A stretch of DNA of 64,000 bases from Helianthus annuus (Eukaryota > Streptophyta > Magnoliopsida > Asterales > Asteraceae), in the NCBI RefSeq assembly GCF_002127325.2, contig NC_035446.2, forward strand, positions 160,252,878 to 160,316,877, in the 5' to 3' direction. The translations under genes and the position numbers were made by a program. The notes under the pieces were generated by a model that saw only the letters and a program-made list of their open reading frames with translations, had not been told where the DNA came from and searched no databases. Below, piece by piece: positions 45,442-57,197 of this stretch; position 1 is the stretch's first letter; each line of letters opens with the position of its first letter.

Positions 45442-46610
45442 CGGGTGGTCCTTTGGACAACCCTTAAGTATGTTAAAACATGAAATAATCCTCCATTTAG
45501 CCGTGTAATTATCTTGGATTAGATAACTACGATGCTTATGTTTCAGGTGCGAATTAGGAGATAAGAGATGGATAAAAGGCAGCTCATGAATGCTTTGGTG
45601 GAAACGGGTCGAGAGAAGAACACAAGACGAAACAAAGGAGACAAGGCTGCTGAGTACCGTAAATTACGGTCCTACCGTAATTTACGGTAGACATGATTTT
45701 TGTTGATTCTTGCACCGTAAACCAGGCTTGACTCACCGTAACACTTTGATGACCACCGTAAATTACGGTGGAGCCGTAATTTACGGTGGTGCCTGAACGT
45801 GAAAAGTGTAACTGCCACAATATACTCGTTTTTTGGTGTGTCTTTTGGTATTATCTCATCATTGACGGTTCTTGGAGACTTGGGAGGCGAATTTGGAGTA
45901 TTTGCTTGCTTTGTGAACAATTCTAAACATTCGGTTTGTGTTTTTAATTCGTATGAACACTAGATTAATGTTGATGATGATTCACCGAGCCATGTCCGGC
46001 TAAACTCTTCGGTGATCATCTTAGGTGAATGTTTCTAAGACTTTTGTGTGTTAAATTTCTGCATTTCTAGAATGATATCTTGCGTTGCTTGAATGTCATG
46101 GTGTATGTTTGATTGATTGTAGCGTGTTAATCTATATTACAATTTCTGGTCTCGATCGTACGTTCTTGGTGCCGTTGGCAACCGAGATATCACGGGAAGG
46201 GTTAGGGTTGGTTATTGGTTAATAGGTCATCGGGAAACAACCTCGCATTATCTAATCCGAGTACTTTGTTCCCTTTTATCACTTCAATCACACATACACG
46301 AGTTATGTCTATGTAACTCTTTCTAGTGAAATTGCACACAACTGTTCGAAGAAACTGAAACCTAGGGTGATCACTGTTCTCTCCTAATTGTTTACAACCT
46401 ACTTTGATTTGAATTAGTTCTTAAGTTAGTTTTCCAAAACAACAATCCACAATCTTGAATTTTAAATTTCTGCAATTTAGTTTAATTTTAGTATAAATAC
46501 AAAGCTACACAATCAACACATTTTCCACATACTCCCTGAGTTCGATACCCTACTACCGCTAACTACAGTTGTTTAGGGATTAAATTTGCGTGACCCACGA
46601 CATCACGTCA
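45439..46610 (+). repeat. 5' LTR of the inner Athila element
   Basis: 1,172 bp, TGACGGGTGG...CATCACGTCA. Two pairs of 15-bp quasi-palindromes lie 217-349 bp in: ACCGTAAATTACGGT (45656-45670) with ACCGTAATTTACGGT (45674-45688), and ACCGTAAATTACGGT (45755-45769) with GCCGTAATTTACGGT (45773-45787). Each pair is also an inverted repeat. Confidence 0.92.
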
Positions 46611-46615
46611 AATTT

Positions 46616-46633
46616 TGGCGCCGTTGCCGGGGA
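46616..46633 (+). other. Primer-binding site, tRNA-Asp type (inner element)
   Basis: TGGCGCCGTTGCCGGGGA, 5 bases after the LTR; identical to the site of the outer element. Confidence 0.88.
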
Positions 46634-46722
46634 GTAGTGCGCAACGTGTGTTAGTTTAATAGTTTTGTTTGTTATTTTCGGGTTTACGCTGGTTGTGTTT
46701 AGTGTGCAGGTACTTCAGGTGT

Positions 46723-49700
46723 ATGCATACTAGAGGCTCTCACAGGTCATCACCGCTATCGTTTGATCCGGAAATTGAAAGAACGCTACGACAAAACCGA
46801 GTTTTAGTGCGAGAAAACAAAATCATTGGTTCACCTACTTCACCCATTACACCGAGAAACATCATGGCTGATTCTCAGATACCACCTACAACCAGTCAAA
46901 CAACCTCATCCTTTATACCTACTTCCACCCAACCATCACCAAACACTACATTACCTAATACCACCGCTGGATTTACACCAACCAATTCCACTCAACCAAT
47001 CACCACTCAAAATGAGCCTACCATCACTTACGATCCATCCACCACAATCCCACCATTATCTCACTTCTTTCCCCCAACTACGGGTCAATCATCATCTACC
47101 TTCACAATTGCACCCAATTCAACTATTGTGCATACTACCCCATCCTTTAGACCACAACAATCGGGTTTTCAGTATTCAAACATTCCATTTGGGCAAACCT
47201 CGGGAATGCAAGGGGGTGATTATGATGAGGGATTTGAAGACTTTGAGGGGTATGAAGATGATGGGTATGGTTATGGAGATTATGGTGATCAAGGGGATTT
47301 TGGGTATGTTCAGAGTCAATCTCAAGGGATGGCGAGTGTTGGTGGAATGCAACATCAACAACTTATACCACAACATATTCGGCCAAGACCACAAGGGCCA
47401 CCAATGCCACAACCGATTCCATTGCAACAGGTCCGGCCACAACATGTACACCAACAACCATTTCAAAGACCGCCTCAGCGCCCACCGATGCGACCACAAC
47501 AGTTTCAACAACCGATCGCACCACAAGGGCAAGTACCAAGACCGAATGGGCCGATTATTCTGAGAGGTAGGTATGGTGTGCCACGAAGACATCTTAGAGA
47601 ACAAGCAAGGGGAATAGAGGCACATTTCAGGCCAATCATTACTCAAAACCCCTCACCGGTGGTTATCCCTCACAACAACCAAGGGAGAACTTTTGAAGTA
47701 AGAACAAACTCGTTGCAAAGTTTACCGAAGTATAAAGGGTTAGCAACGGAGGAGCCGTATTTCCATCTAGAGGCCTATGACTCAATTTGCAATACTTTTG
47801 GGAGTCAAGGTTTTTCGGCCGATGAAGTCAAGTTAGTCTTATTTCAGTTTTCTTTGGAGGATAAGGCAAAGAAGTGGTTCTACACTTTGCCTTCGGCATC
47901 AATATATACATGGGGGGAGATGCAACAAACCTTTTTGGATGAATTCTACACCGCCCAAAAGACCAATGATGCGCGGAAGGGGTTGAGAAGTTTTCAACAA
48001 CAACACGGTGAGATGTTCCATGAGGCGTTTGAGCGTTTTAACATGATGATTAAAAACTGCCCTCATCATGGGATTGAGTTATGGGAGTTAATGAACGCTT
48101 TTCATGAGGGGTTAAGTGCCGAAGATGCACGGGATTTAATGTCTATCACCGGAGGGACATTTGGAACGAATTATGAGAATGAAGATTGGGAGTTTTTGGA
48201 GAGTATGGCAACTACATCAAAAAGGAAAGCCCAAGCTTCGAGGAGAGCTCGACCAACAACTAACCGACCACAAGTGCATGCCATAGATGAAGGTAATGTT
48301 CAAACTACTAATCAAATTTATGATGTGTGTGCTTTGTGTAATGAAATAGGTCACGCGGCTGAAAATTGCCAAGGAATGTTGGAAGGGCAATACGAGGAAG
48401 TTCATGCGGTCCAAGGTCAAGGCCAAGGAGGAGGTGGTAGGAACTACAACAACATGAATTCTAATACCTACCACCCCGGGTTGAGGAATCACCCGAACTT
48501 TAGATATGGGAACCCGTCAAATCAAGCGAACCCAAATTTTCAAGGTAGCCAAGGTAATTTTGGTTCACGGCCATCTTATAATAATCAAGGTGGGTACCGG
48601 GGCGGAAATAACCAAGGGTATCAAAAACAATACCAAACGGGTCAAGATCAAGGGGGATCTTCGGGTGGAAATGAGGTGATGGAGATGCTTAAAAGCATGC
48701 AATTGGAAATGCAAAAGCGAAATCAACTTGATGAAGTGCGGATGCAAAAAGATGAGGTTCGCGATAAAAGCATCCATTCACTAACAACCCAAATGGGTCA
48801 ATTAGCGACCGAGGTGGCAGAATTGAAGAAAGGTAAGGGTCAACTTCCAAGCGACACAAAGGTAAACCCTTCACATGGTTCGTCACGAGGTAACGTTAAT
48901 ATTAACCATGTTAGTGTGTTAAGAAGTGGTAAAGAGTTTAAGGCCAATTTGTCACCCGAATTGGTCGAGGGGGTGGTTGAGGACATCACGGGAATGGAAA
49001 GTGATGATGAACCTTCACCGGTTAAACCAAAAGAAATAACTATTAAAAAACCGGGGTTGGGTGAAAGTGAAAAGAATGAAAGTGAAAAGATTGAGGGTGA
49101 ACCGAGTCAAGTGCCATTCCCATCGGCTTTACTTGACCCGGGAAAGAAAAATTTTATTGTGTCAAGGGGTCCTCAAAAAGAGGAAATGTGGGATATGTTC
49201 AAACAAGTTAAAATAAATCTCCCACTTCTTGATGCAATAAAACAAGTTCCCGCTTATGCAAAATTCTTAAAAGAATTATGCACACAAAAGAGGCAAAACA
49301 AGAAAAAAGTGCCTAAGCGGGTAGATTTGACCGGGCAAGTGAGTGCGGTGTTGAATGGGGAGCTTCCTCCTAAGCTCCAAGATCCAGGCATGCCATTGAT
49401 TAATGTACAAGTTGGTAATTTTCAAATGGCTAAGGCGTTGCTAGATCTTGGAGCCGGAGTTAGCATTTTACCGGGGGGATTATACGACCAATATGACTTT
49501 GGTCCATTAGCAAGGGTAGAGACAACGGTTGTTTTGGCCGATTTGTCTCATAAGTTGCCCCGGGGTATGGTTCAAAATGTTATTGTTAAAATTGATGAGT
49601 TTTACTACCCGGTGGACTTTTTGGTTTTGGACTACTCATCGGCGGACCCTAAACAACAACAGAACATAATTTTGGGTCGGCCATTTTTAAGCACCGCACA

Positions 49701-52700
49701 TGCTATTATCGATTGTAGATTTGGTACGGTTGATATGGCATTCGGAAATCGAAAAATGCGTTTGAATGTTTTTACTAACAATTCTAATGCTAACGGTGTT
49801 GATGAGTGTTTTATGGCAGACATAGTAGATGGATGCAACCCGCATGAGTATGAGGAGGATGGTTTGGATATTTGCCTGTGTGACTTTTCTGAACAGGTAC
49901 ATGCTTATGCACTACGGGTTGAAGAGGAGGCACAAGATGTGATGGCGCTGAAAGAAGGTAGACCACCATGGACCCATCAATTCGAGGGTCTACCGGTGGA
50001 AATCGATTCGGGTACAAAACCATCGTTGGAGGAACCACCAAAGTTAGAGCTCAAGGACTTGCCGGGCCACTTGAAGTATGTATTTTTAGGGGATAATGAC
50101 ACTTTGCCGGTCATTATTGCCTCTAATTTGGAAGTGGCACAAGAGCAAGCCTTGATGGAGGTGTTAAAAGCGAACAAGGGTGCTATTGGATGGACGATTG
50201 CCGATCTTAAAGGAATTAGTCCATCCATCGTCATGCACAAAATTATCACAACCGAAGATGCCAAACCGACACGAGAAGCTCAAAGGCGGTTGAACCCGAA
50301 CCTAAGGGAGGTAGTAAAAAAGGAGGTAATTAAATGGTTGGATGCGGGAATCATCTATCCGATTTCGGATAGTGCTTGGGTGAGTCCCACCCAGGTTGTG
50401 CCTAAGAAGGCCGGCATTCAAGTAGTCAAGGACGAAAGTGGTGAACAAATTGCCACCCGACCGGTTACCGGATGGCGGGTGTGTATTGACTACAGAAAAC
50501 TGAATGCCGCCACTTCTAAGGACCATTTCCCGCTACCTTTTATTGACCAAATTATTGAAAAATTGTCGGGTCAAAAATATTATTGCTTCTTAGATGGGTA
50601 TTCGGGTTATAATCAAATTGCCATACACCCGGATGACCAACACAAGACCACCTTCACATGCCCATACGGCACTTTTGCCTTTAGGCGAATGCCGTTTGGG
50701 TTGTGTAATGCTCCGGCAACTTTTCAACGATGTATGATGAGTATTTTCTCGGACATGGTTGGAGAGTCGCTCGAAGTGTTCATGGATGATTTTTCCATTT
50801 TTGGCACTACTTTTGATGCTTGTCTCAACGAATTGCAAAAGGTTTTAAAAAGGTGCGTTGAGAAAAATTTGGTGCTAAGTTGGGAGAAAAGTCACTTCAT
50901 GGTGCAAGAGGGCATTGTGTTGGGACACGTGATTTCGGAAAGGGGGATGGAGGTGGATAAGGCAAAGATACGGGTAATTTCATCGTTGCCACCTCCTAAA
51001 AATGTTAAGGGTGTACGGTCATTCTTGGGACACGCGGGTTTTTATCGACGTTTCATTAAGGGTTTTAGTGTTATCACCAAACCCTTATGCAATTTGTTAT
51101 TAAAAGATGTCCCGTTTGACTTTACTAATGAATGTATGCAAGCGTTTACTGTTTTGAAGGAACATTTGGTCAAGGCGCCTATCTTGCAACCACCTGATTG
51201 GTCAAAGCCGTTCGAGATAATGTGTGATGCAAGCGATACCACTATTGGTGCAGTTTTGGGTCAACGGGTTGACAAGAAGCCGGTGGTTATCTACTATGCA
51301 AGCAAAACTTTATCCGAAGCGCAACTTAACTACACCACAACCGAGAAGGAATTACTAGCGGTGGTGTACGCTTTGGATAAGTTTCGCTCGTATATTTGGG
51401 GAAGCAAGGTAGTAGTTTATTCCGATCATAGTGCGGTTCGGTATTTAATGGAGAAAAAGGATGCGAAGCCGCGTTTGATTCGGTGGGTTTTATTGTTGCA
51501 AGAATTTGATCTAGAGATCCGAGACAAGAAAGGAAGCGAGAATGTAGTCGCGGATCATTTGTCTAGGATTCCGGTAGAGGGGACCGATGATGTAAGTGAA
51601 ATCAATGAAAGTTTCCCCGACGAGCAACTGTTAGCCGTGTCCACTTTTGTTGCCCCGTGGTACGCTCACTATGTTAACTACTTAGCCACGGGTGCCATTC
51701 CGACCCATTGGACCAAAAAGCGTCGTCAACAATTCATGGTCCAAGTGAGGCAATATATTTGGGATGAGCCGGATCTCTTCAAGATCGGACCGGATCAAGT
51801 TATTCGGAGGTGTGTGCCTGAGACGGAAGTGTTGGAAATTTTAACGCACGCCCATTCGTCCGCTTGCGGGGGTCATTTTAGTGGACATAAAACAGGTTAT
51901 CGGGTACTATCTTGTGGGTTTTATTGGCCCACTATTTTCAAGGATGCAATTGAGTTCGCCCGGAATTGTGTAAACTGCCAAAAGATGGGTAGCATATCGA
52001 AGAGGGACGAGATGCCACTACAACCAATCTTGGTTGTAGAGATATTTGATGTATGGGGAATAGATTTCATGGGTCCGTTTCCGAATTCGAATGGCTTCCT
52101 TTATATTCTTGTGGCAGTAGATTATGTCTCGAAGTGGATTGAGGCCATTGCAACGCGAACAAACGACCATTCGGTTGTTTGTAAATTTGTTCAATCCAAC
52201 ATCTTCTCGCGCTTCGGAATTCCGCGGGTCATTATAAGCGACGGTGGTTCACATTTCAAAAATTTTAACTTCGGAAAATTGTTGAAGAGGTATAGCGTGA
52301 ATCATCGAGTCGCAACACCTTACCATCCGCAAACGAGTGGACAAGTCGAAGTGTCCAATCGGCAAATCAAGGAGATCCTCATGAAAACGGTAAGAACGGA
52401 CCGAAAGGATTGGTCGAGCAAGTTGGATGATGCTTTGTGGGCGTACCGTACGGCCTACAAGACTCCGATTGGCACAACACCTTACCGGATGGTGTATGGT
52501 AAGGGTTGTCATTTACCTATGGAGTTGGCGCATCGGGCGCATTGGGCGATCAAGACAGTTAATGCGGATTACGACGAGGCAGGTAAGTTGCGGAAATTAC
52601 AATTGAGTGAGATAGAAGAAATTCGAGATGAGGCGTACGAATGCGCATCGGCTTATAAGGATAAGCTAAAGAAAGTACATGATGCGAAGTTACGCAAGAA

Positions 52701-52968
52701 AACGTTCGAAGTGGGTCAGAAGGTTTGGTTGTACAACTCACGGTTGAAAATGTTTGCGGGCAAGCTTAAAAGTAAATGGATGGGTCCGTATGTTATTCGA
52801 CGAGTTGGGCAATTTGGTGATGTGGACATCCAAGACGAGCAAACGTTGAAACAACAAACGGTGAACGGTCACCGCTTGAAGCCGTACTTGGAAGGAAATG
52901 ACATCAATAACTTGGAGCTTGACAAAGCGGGCTACATCCTACGCCCGGTTGAGGAGGAACAATCGTAA
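46723..52968 (+). CDS. Gag-pol polyprotein of the inner Athila element
   Basis: One open frame of 2,081 codons from the first ATG (46723, MHTRGSHR). Order with approximate residues: proline/glutamine-rich N-terminus, Gag core (335-490), CCHC zinc knuckle [14 protein letters not shown] (536-549), aspartic protease with [10 protein letters not shown] (905), reverse transcriptase with [11 protein letters not shown] (1250) and the catalytic FMDD box (1352), RNase H starting FEIMCDAS (1496), integrase with H-x-H and CVNCQ zinc finger (1709-1751) and DDE core in [16 protein letters not shown] and GQVEVSNRQ (1780, 1838, 1873). No stop or frameshift separates gag and pol. The protease has D-L-G where many relatives have D-S/T-G; the outer element has the same. 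Copies the RNA genome in cytoplasmic particles and integrates the DNA. Confidence 0.95.
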   Translation: MHTRGSHRSSPLSFDPEIERTLRQNRVLVRENKIIGSPTSPITPRNIMADSQIPPTTSQTTSSFIPTSTQPSPNTTLPNTTAGFTPTNSTQPITTQNEPTITYDPSTTIPPLSHFFPPTTGQSSSTFTIAPNSTIVHTTPSFRPQQSGFQYSNIPFGQTSGMQGGDYDEGFEDFEGYEDDGYGYGDYGDQGDFGYVQSQSQGMASVGGMQHQQLIPQHIRPRPQGPPMPQPIPLQQVRPQHVHQQPFQRPPQRPPMRPQQFQQPIAPQGQVPRPNGPIILRGRYGVPRRHLREQARGIEAHFRPIITQNPSPVVIPHNNQGRTFEVRTNSLQSLPKYKGLATEEPYFHLEAYDSICNTFGSQGFSADEVKLVLFQFSLEDKAKKWFYTLPSASIYTWGEMQQTFLDEFYTAQKTNDARKGLRSFQQQHGEMFHEAFERFNMMIKNCPHHGIELWELMNAFHEGLSAEDARDLMSITGGTFGTNYENEDWEFLESMATTSKRKAQASRRARPTTNRPQVHAIDEGNVQTTNQIYDVCALCNEIGHAAENCQGMLEGQYEEVHAVQGQGQGGGGRNYNNMNSNTYHPGLRNHPNFRYGNPSNQANPNFQGSQGNFGSRPSYNNQGGYRGGNNQGYQKQYQTGQDQGGSSGGNEVMEMLKSMQLEMQKRNQLDEVRMQKDEVRDKSIHSLTTQMGQLATEVAELKKGKGQLPSDTKVNPSHGSSRGNVNINHVSVLRSGKEFKANLSPELVEGVVEDITGMESDDEPSPVKPKEITIKKPGLGESEKNESEKIEGEPSQVPFPSALLDPGKKNFIVSRGPQKEEMWDMFKQVKINLPLLDAIKQVPAYAKFLKELCTQKRQNKKKVPKRVDLTGQVSAVLNGELPPKLQDPGMPLINVQVGNFQMAKALLDLGAGVSILPGGLYDQYDFGPLARVETTVVLADLSHKLPRGMVQNVIVKIDEFYYPVDFLVLDYSSADPKQQQNIILGRPFLSTAHAIIDCRFGTVDMAFGNRKMRLNVFTNNSNANGVDECFMADIVDGCNPHEYEEDGLDICLCDFSEQVHAYALRVEEEAQDVMALKEGRPPWTHQFEGLPVEIDSGTKPSLEEPPKLELKDLPGHLKYVFLGDNDTLPVIIASNLEVAQEQALMEVLKANKGAIGWTIADLKGISPSIVMHKIITTEDAKPTREAQRRLNPNLREVVKKEVIKWLDAGIIYPISDSAWVSPTQVVPKKAGIQVVKDESGEQIATRPVTGWRVCIDYRKLNAATSKDHFPLPFIDQIIEKLSGQKYYCFLDGYSGYNQIAIHPDDQHKTTFTCPYGTFAFRRMPFGLCNAPATFQRCMMSIFSDMVGESLEVFMDDFSIFGTTFDACLNELQKVLKRCVEKNLVLSWEKSHFMVQEGIVLGHVISERGMEVDKAKIRVISSLPPPKNVKGVRSFLGHAGFYRRFIKGFSVITKPLCNLLLKDVPFDFTNECMQAFTVLKEHLVKAPILQPPDWSKPFEIMCDASDTTIGAVLGQRVDKKPVVIYYASKTLSEAQLNYTTTEKELLAVVYALDKFRSYIWGSKVVVYSDHSAVRYLMEKKDAKPRLIRWVLLLQEFDLEIRDKKGSENVVADHLSRIPVEGTDDVSEINESFPDEQLLAVSTFVAPWYAHYVNYLATGAIPTHWTKKRRQQFMVQVRQYIWDEPDLFKIGPDQVIRRCVPETEVLEILTHAHSSACGGHFSGHKTGYRVLSCGFYWPTIFKDAIEFARNCVNCQKMGSISKRDEMPLQPILVVEIFDVWGIDFMGPFPNSNGFLYILVAVDYVSKWIEAIATRTNDHSVVCKFVQSNIFSRFGIPRVIISDGGSHFKNFNFGKLLKRYSVNHRVATPYHPQTSGQVEVSNRQIKEILMKTVRTDRKDWSSKLDDALWAYRTAYKTPIGTTPYRMVYGKGCHLPMELAHRAHWAIKTVNADYDEAGKLRKLQLSEIEEIRDEAYECASAYKDKLKKVHDAKLRKKTFEVGQKVWLYNSRLKMFAGKLKSKWMGPYVIRRVGQFGDVDIQDEQTLKQQTVNGHRLKPYLEGNDINNLELDKAGYILRPVEEEQS

Positions 52969-53065
52969 GAGGCCCAGGTTTGGTGATAGTGTACATAGTA
53001 GTTTTGTTTTGTTTTGTTTGTATAGTGCATAATTGCCATAGTTCCTCGAAGTCCGTGTTCGAAAC

Positions 53066-53078
53066 AAGTGTGGGGAAG
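53066..53078 (+). other. Polypurine-tract-like motif after pol
   Basis: AAGTGTGGGGAAG, 98 bases after the pol stop. It differs in one base from the 13-base motif abutting the 3' LTR. Confidence 0.5.
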
Positions 53079-53237
53079 TTCGGGTCGCGAATTGCTCTTA
53101 CATCGTGTTGAGGACAACACGGGATTTTTGAGAGGGTAGGGTGATTTAAAAGTAAAAAAAAATCGAAAAATTTAAAAAATCTAAAAAAATTTGGTCACAT
53201 AAACCTCAAGTTTTACCAAAATGCACATGCCCAGTGT

Positions 53238-53482
53238 TCACCGTAAATTACGGTGGAGCCGTAATTTACGGTGGTTATTAAAAATTTTTTGAGTTTTATG
53301 GTGAAAACCCTCTGTGTTACGGTGAAAATTGAGGCCTGCAGGTTACCGTAAATTACGGTATTGCCGTAATTTACGGTGGTGAAAAAAATGGTTGGAGTTT
53401 ACGATGGAAACAGCCTGAATTACGGTGAATATTTGACATCCAGGTCTCACCGTAATTTACGGTGAGACCGTAAATTACGGTA
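53238..53482 (+). repeat. Palindrome array between pol and ORF3 (inner element)
   Basis: Three pairs of the same 15-bp quasi-palindrome found in the LTR: 53240-53254 with 53258-53272, 53345-53359 with 53363-53377, and 53449-53463 with 53467-53481. The third pair has its two members in swapped order. Spacers inside the pairs are 3 bp. Single half-copies (GTGTTACGGTGAAAA, AATTACGGTGAAT) lie between. The array sits just upstream of the CT-rich ORF3 leader. Confidence 0.9.
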
Positions 53483-53524
53483 CGCGATGAATCTGTCTCC
53501 GTCGGTTGGGATTCTGCATATACA

Positions 53525-54189
53525 TAAAAAAAAAAAAAAAACGAAAACAAACAGGATTTCACGTGTATTAACCCTAGCCACTTATTCATTCCTCACTTTT
53601 CACCAACTTCTTCTTCTCTAAGACCCACATCCTCCTTCTTCTTCTTCCACCTTCTTTTCTTCATAAAACCTTCAATCCTTGCCCAAATCAAGTGAGGTTT
53701 TGGTCTCAATCGACTAATTTTTCCCAAGCTTCGTGATTGTGAGGAGGAATTCCAGAGAAAACGCGGTTTTGGGGTCGAAGTTTGAAACCCTAGGTTGAGA
53801 TAATTTGGGGGTTTTGGGATTTTTAGTTTCACAAGCATCCTCTCATCTTGAAACAAGGTATGAACACTTATTTTACTATATTATGGAGATGCATTGTGAA
53901 AAACAAGGTGATTTAGGTTATATGTTCTTGCCCACTTGCTTGTTGCTAGGATATGAGTATGGAATTGTTATTGAACATGGTTGATGGTTGTAGATGTAGG
54001 AATTATGGTTAAAGTAGTGAACTTTTGGGATGTTCTACATTGTAGAGACACCATGCCCAATTTTTGAAAAATCCTTGATACATTTTGGGATCACTAACAT
54101 CTACAACCATGGCAACAAGCAAGTGTGGGGATGATTTGTGAAGAGAATGTTAATTTTTGTGTTGTTTTGTTGTTTCTTCATGTGTGTAG
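53525..54189 (+). promoter_or_regulatory. ORF3 leader with candidate intron (inner element)
   Basis: After an A-run, a CT-rich stretch (53585-53670: TTCTTCTTCTCT..., CCTCCTTCTTC...) resembles a plant 5' leader. A donor CAAG|GTATGA at 53857/53858 and an acceptor TGTGTAG at 54189 would remove a 332-bp intron and place the leader three bases before the ORF3 ATG. This suggests ORF3 has its own spliced transcript. The intron contains a second polypurine-like motif, AAGTGTGGGGATG, at 54121-54133. Confidence 0.5.
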
Positions 54190-54192
54190 GAA

Positions 54193-55902
54193 ATGGCAAA
54201 GACAAAGGAAAAGCCGGGGTCAAGTTCATCCTCGTCAAGAGGCAAGGGCAAGGAGAAGGAGCAGCCATCGAAGAAGAGGCAATATCTTGGTAGGGTTAGT
54301 GAAAGCGAGGAAGAGGAAGAGATGCAGTTAGACCCAAGTGATAAACCGGTGTGGAATTCGGGGTCGTTGGATGACCAACCCGAAATTTGGCAGCCAACTC
54401 TGTATAACGACTGCATGAACAAGTTAAAGAATAAAGCGGCCGCATTCATCTGTGAAAGAGATGTTGATGAGCCTCAGTTGGGCCAGTTCGGGGTGTATGA
54501 CAAGTTCCGTGCTTTGGGTTGGGAAGGAGCACTCAAGTGTTGGGATAAGGATAAGAGCAATTTGTTTTTGACTGAGATTCAGGAGTGGATGGCAACGCTT
54601 AAATGTCACAACTTCCACAGGCCATCACAAATGAAGTTGGTTGGGACGGTACATGGGGTACCAGTTGAAATGTCATTCGATACGTTGAAGAAGTTGGGAA
54701 AATATGATAGCCTTCCAACTAGGGAGTACATGATTCCCACGCTTGATGATTTATTGCTCAAACCCGAGAAGCACGTGACATGGAACAGTATGTTGGCTGA
54801 TTTGTTTTTGCCCGGTAGGTATGGTGGCGTGTTATACCGAAAAAATCTGAAGATAGAAGCCAAGCTCTTGCATACGATCTGTTTACTTAATGTCATCCCA
54901 AGGAGAGGGGATAAAGAACAGGTGAGGTTTCCAGAGATACCTGTTCTGTATTCATTGATGCACGGGTCCCCACGGTTTCCAATACGCTACCTGATTATGC
55001 ACCATTTGTGGATATGCCGGAACAAATACGGGAGAGACATTGTCCCGTACTGCCGCATCATAACGGGCTTAATGAAACAGCAGAAGGCACTCACATCTGA
55101 AGACTGCGGTTTAACGAAAAGGCACTTGCCTTTTACTTTGGATAGGTTGGGAAACGTTTGGACATACACTTCGTCTGAACGTTATCACAAGCTGAAATCG
55201 GAGGGTCAACGGTGGAGGGCGTTGAAATTAGGTGCAAGGGAGTTGTTACCGGGAGAACCGGATGAACCTGAAAGCGATGAAGAGTTAATTCCGAGTGGGG
55301 ATGATGATTACGCAGACGAGCCAACGGGTGGTGCAAATGTTGGTTTTGGGGCTTTTCATGGTGGTCATGGTGGCACATTTTACGACTATGCGCAGCAACC
55401 ATATGAGCCGGGGTGGGCTTATAGTGGTTCAATGCAGGAGGTGATCGAGAGCCAACGCCCGTCGGCGGCCATCTTTGATACTTGGTCGGGTCCGGAGAGG
55501 TCGTTATTTGATCAAGGCACGCGGAATAGCGCTAGTATTGAGCGGGCGCTTAAACATAGCTTCGACCGCAATGAATCGTGGCACCGGACCCACGCATATT
55601 CGCAGGAGGTGGAAATGAATAACCGATATCACGATGATCAGATGAGGCGGATGCATGCGGACTGGCATGCTGGGAGGCCGGTGGTTGAGGATCCACAACA
55701 TGTGGATTATGCCTCATTGCCACCATATGATGGCAGCGTTTCGTATGCGACCCCACAGCTCCACCATTCCCAGTGGCTCGATCCACGACAGCAAGAGGGA
55801 CAACAACAACAAGAGGGAAGCAGTAGCGGCTCGTTCGGGTTTGGAGAATGGAACGATATGATGTCGTCCATCTTTGGGCCCCCAGGACCGCGTTATTATT
55901 GA
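54193..55902 (+). CDS. ORF3 of the inner Athila element (Athila ORF-1-like protein)
   Basis: 569 aa in the position where Athila elements carry an env-like gene. The N-terminus is serine/lysine-rich and resembles a nuclear-type basic region (SSRGKGKEKEQPSKKRQ). A globular domain follows (about 60-340; DKFRALGWEGAL, VGTVHGVPVEMSFDTLKKL, WNSMLADLFLPGRYGGVL, PRFPIRYLIMHHLWICRNKYGR) of the type annotated in plants as Athila ORF-1 or putative plant transposon protein. The C-terminal third is acidic, then glycine-, histidine- and glutamine-rich. I see no signal peptide or membrane helix, so it does not look like an envelope protein. Role unknown; the intact frame in a young element implies selection or very recent spread. 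Confidence 0.8.
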   Translation: MAKTKEKPGSSSSSSRGKGKEKEQPSKKRQYLGRVSESEEEEEMQLDPSDKPVWNSGSLDDQPEIWQPTLYNDCMNKLKNKAAAFICERDVDEPQLGQFGVYDKFRALGWEGALKCWDKDKSNLFLTEIQEWMATLKCHNFHRPSQMKLVGTVHGVPVEMSFDTLKKLGKYDSLPTREYMIPTLDDLLLKPEKHVTWNSMLADLFLPGRYGGVLYRKNLKIEAKLLHTICLLNVIPRRGDKEQVRFPEIPVLYSLMHGSPRFPIRYLIMHHLWICRNKYGRDIVPYCRIITGLMKQQKALTSEDCGLTKRHLPFTLDRLGNVWTYTSSERYHKLKSEGQRWRALKLGARELLPGEPDEPESDEELIPSGDDDYADEPTGGANVGFGAFHGGHGGTFYDYAQQPYEPGWAYSGSMQEVIESQRPSAAIFDTWSGPERSLFDQGTRNSASIERALKHSFDRNESWHRTHAYSQEVEMNNRYHDDQMRRMHADWHAGRPVVEDPQHVDYASLPPYDGSVSYATPQLHHSQWLDPRQQEGQQQQEGSSSGSFGFGEWNDMMSSIFGPPGPRYY

Positions 55903-57184
55903 TCAGGTGGTATTCTCTCTCTTGTATAGTTTGTATATATTTGTTGGTTTATGTTGATTATGGTGGGAGGATGGGTGGTGATTGATCATATGATTGATTG
56001 TTGGGTTTGGTTGGTTGGTGGTGTTGTGTTTAAAATGAAAAACATAAAAAAAATATAAAATGAAAAAAATACAAAAAAAAAAAAAAAAAATAAATTTGGG
56101 GTTTGAGATGAGAAGCTTCTTGTGGATGTTGATTGAAGTAGTGATCAAAACCTCCTAAGCCATACATTGGGGACAATGTATCCCAAGTGTGGGGATGGGG
56201 GGAATTTTTTGAAGATTTTTGAAAAAATTTTAAGCCGAGCAAAACAATGTGAAATCTTGTCGCCCCAATTTATCCCCAAGTCAATACACCGGCAACCCTT
56301 ATTACCCTTTTCATTCTTGGTAAGAGTTGTAGCCACACGTGTATATAAATAATCTTTGATGAGAGTGGCTACGGGTGGGGGTGCGTTAGAACTTGTGCTT
56401 GAATGCAATTTGAATCTTTGTTAGACATGAATGTAGAAAGGATAAGGGCATTAGGTAGCCTCGTCGGTTGTGTGAGTGAGTGTGGGATTTGGGGGGTTGG
56501 ACCTCATAAGTTATATATATGAGCATGGTAGTGAGAGGGGCGGGGGTTTGGTCATTTAGTTGCCCAATTTTGTGCCTAAAGCCTATCATTTGTTTCCCCT
56601 AGCTACTTACTTGAAAATGTACCCAAATTTGACCCGGTCTTATAGCATTAGTGATATAATTAGTAGTTTATGAGTTTGAAATAGTCATGGTTAGTGTATT
56701 ATCGTATTGTGTGATTGAAAAAAAAAAAAAAATGAAAAGAAAAAAAAATGAAGAAAAAAAAAAAAAAAAAAAGAAGGTTTCATTGTCTTGTATATAGTAG
56801 TATGCATTGTTAGTTGTTTTTGGTAGCTGTAATAAAAAGACCGGGTCGAATTTTCGCTACTCATATATATTCCATTTCCTACCCATACACCTAGCCACAT
56901 TACAACCTTTAAGCCCCTTTTGATTTGCATTCATGTTTGACCCGTTATAGGAGGATAGTTGATTCAGGTACAAGCTTATGATTGCGCAACCACCCGTTTG
57001 CCTAGTGTGTGTCTAGCTTATCTTTGCTAGTTTCCACTTGTAGCCGAGAGGAGAGAAATTGTGAGGGGTGTATTGCTTGGGGCATTAAAAAGGGGGTTGG
57101 TAAAGAAATTGCATGATTTGTTTGGCTGATTTGATCACTTGTTTCGAAACTATGTTGATGAGTTGCTTGGGACAAGCAACGGTT
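55903..57184 (+). other. Noncoding 3' spacer of the inner element
   Basis: No ORF of substance. A-runs lie at about 56073-56090 and 56717-56775. A third polypurine-like motif, AAGTGTGGGGATG, is at 56185-56197, just after GGGGACAATGTATCCC. Confidence 0.6.
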
Positions 57185-57197
57185 AAGTGTGGGGATG
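57185..57197 (+). other. Polypurine tract of the inner element
   Basis: AAGTGTGGGGATG directly abuts the 3' LTR (57198). Position marks it as the plus-strand primer of reverse transcription, although it contains T residues. Confidence 0.75.

Noticed and set aside
45656..45787. CRISPR-like repeat array in the LTR
   Set aside because: The palindromes occur in pairs with 3-bp gaps inside a plant retrotransposon; there are no regular unique spacers and no cas genes.
45584..45920. Two minus-strand ORFs of 78 and 82 codons in the LTR, repeated at 57343-57679
   Set aside because: They duplicate only because the LTR is duplicated; they run across the palindromes and resemble no protein.
46826..47563. 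245-codon ORF in another frame within gag
   Set aside because: Shadow frame of the gag-pol coding region; the real frame continues for 2,081 codons.
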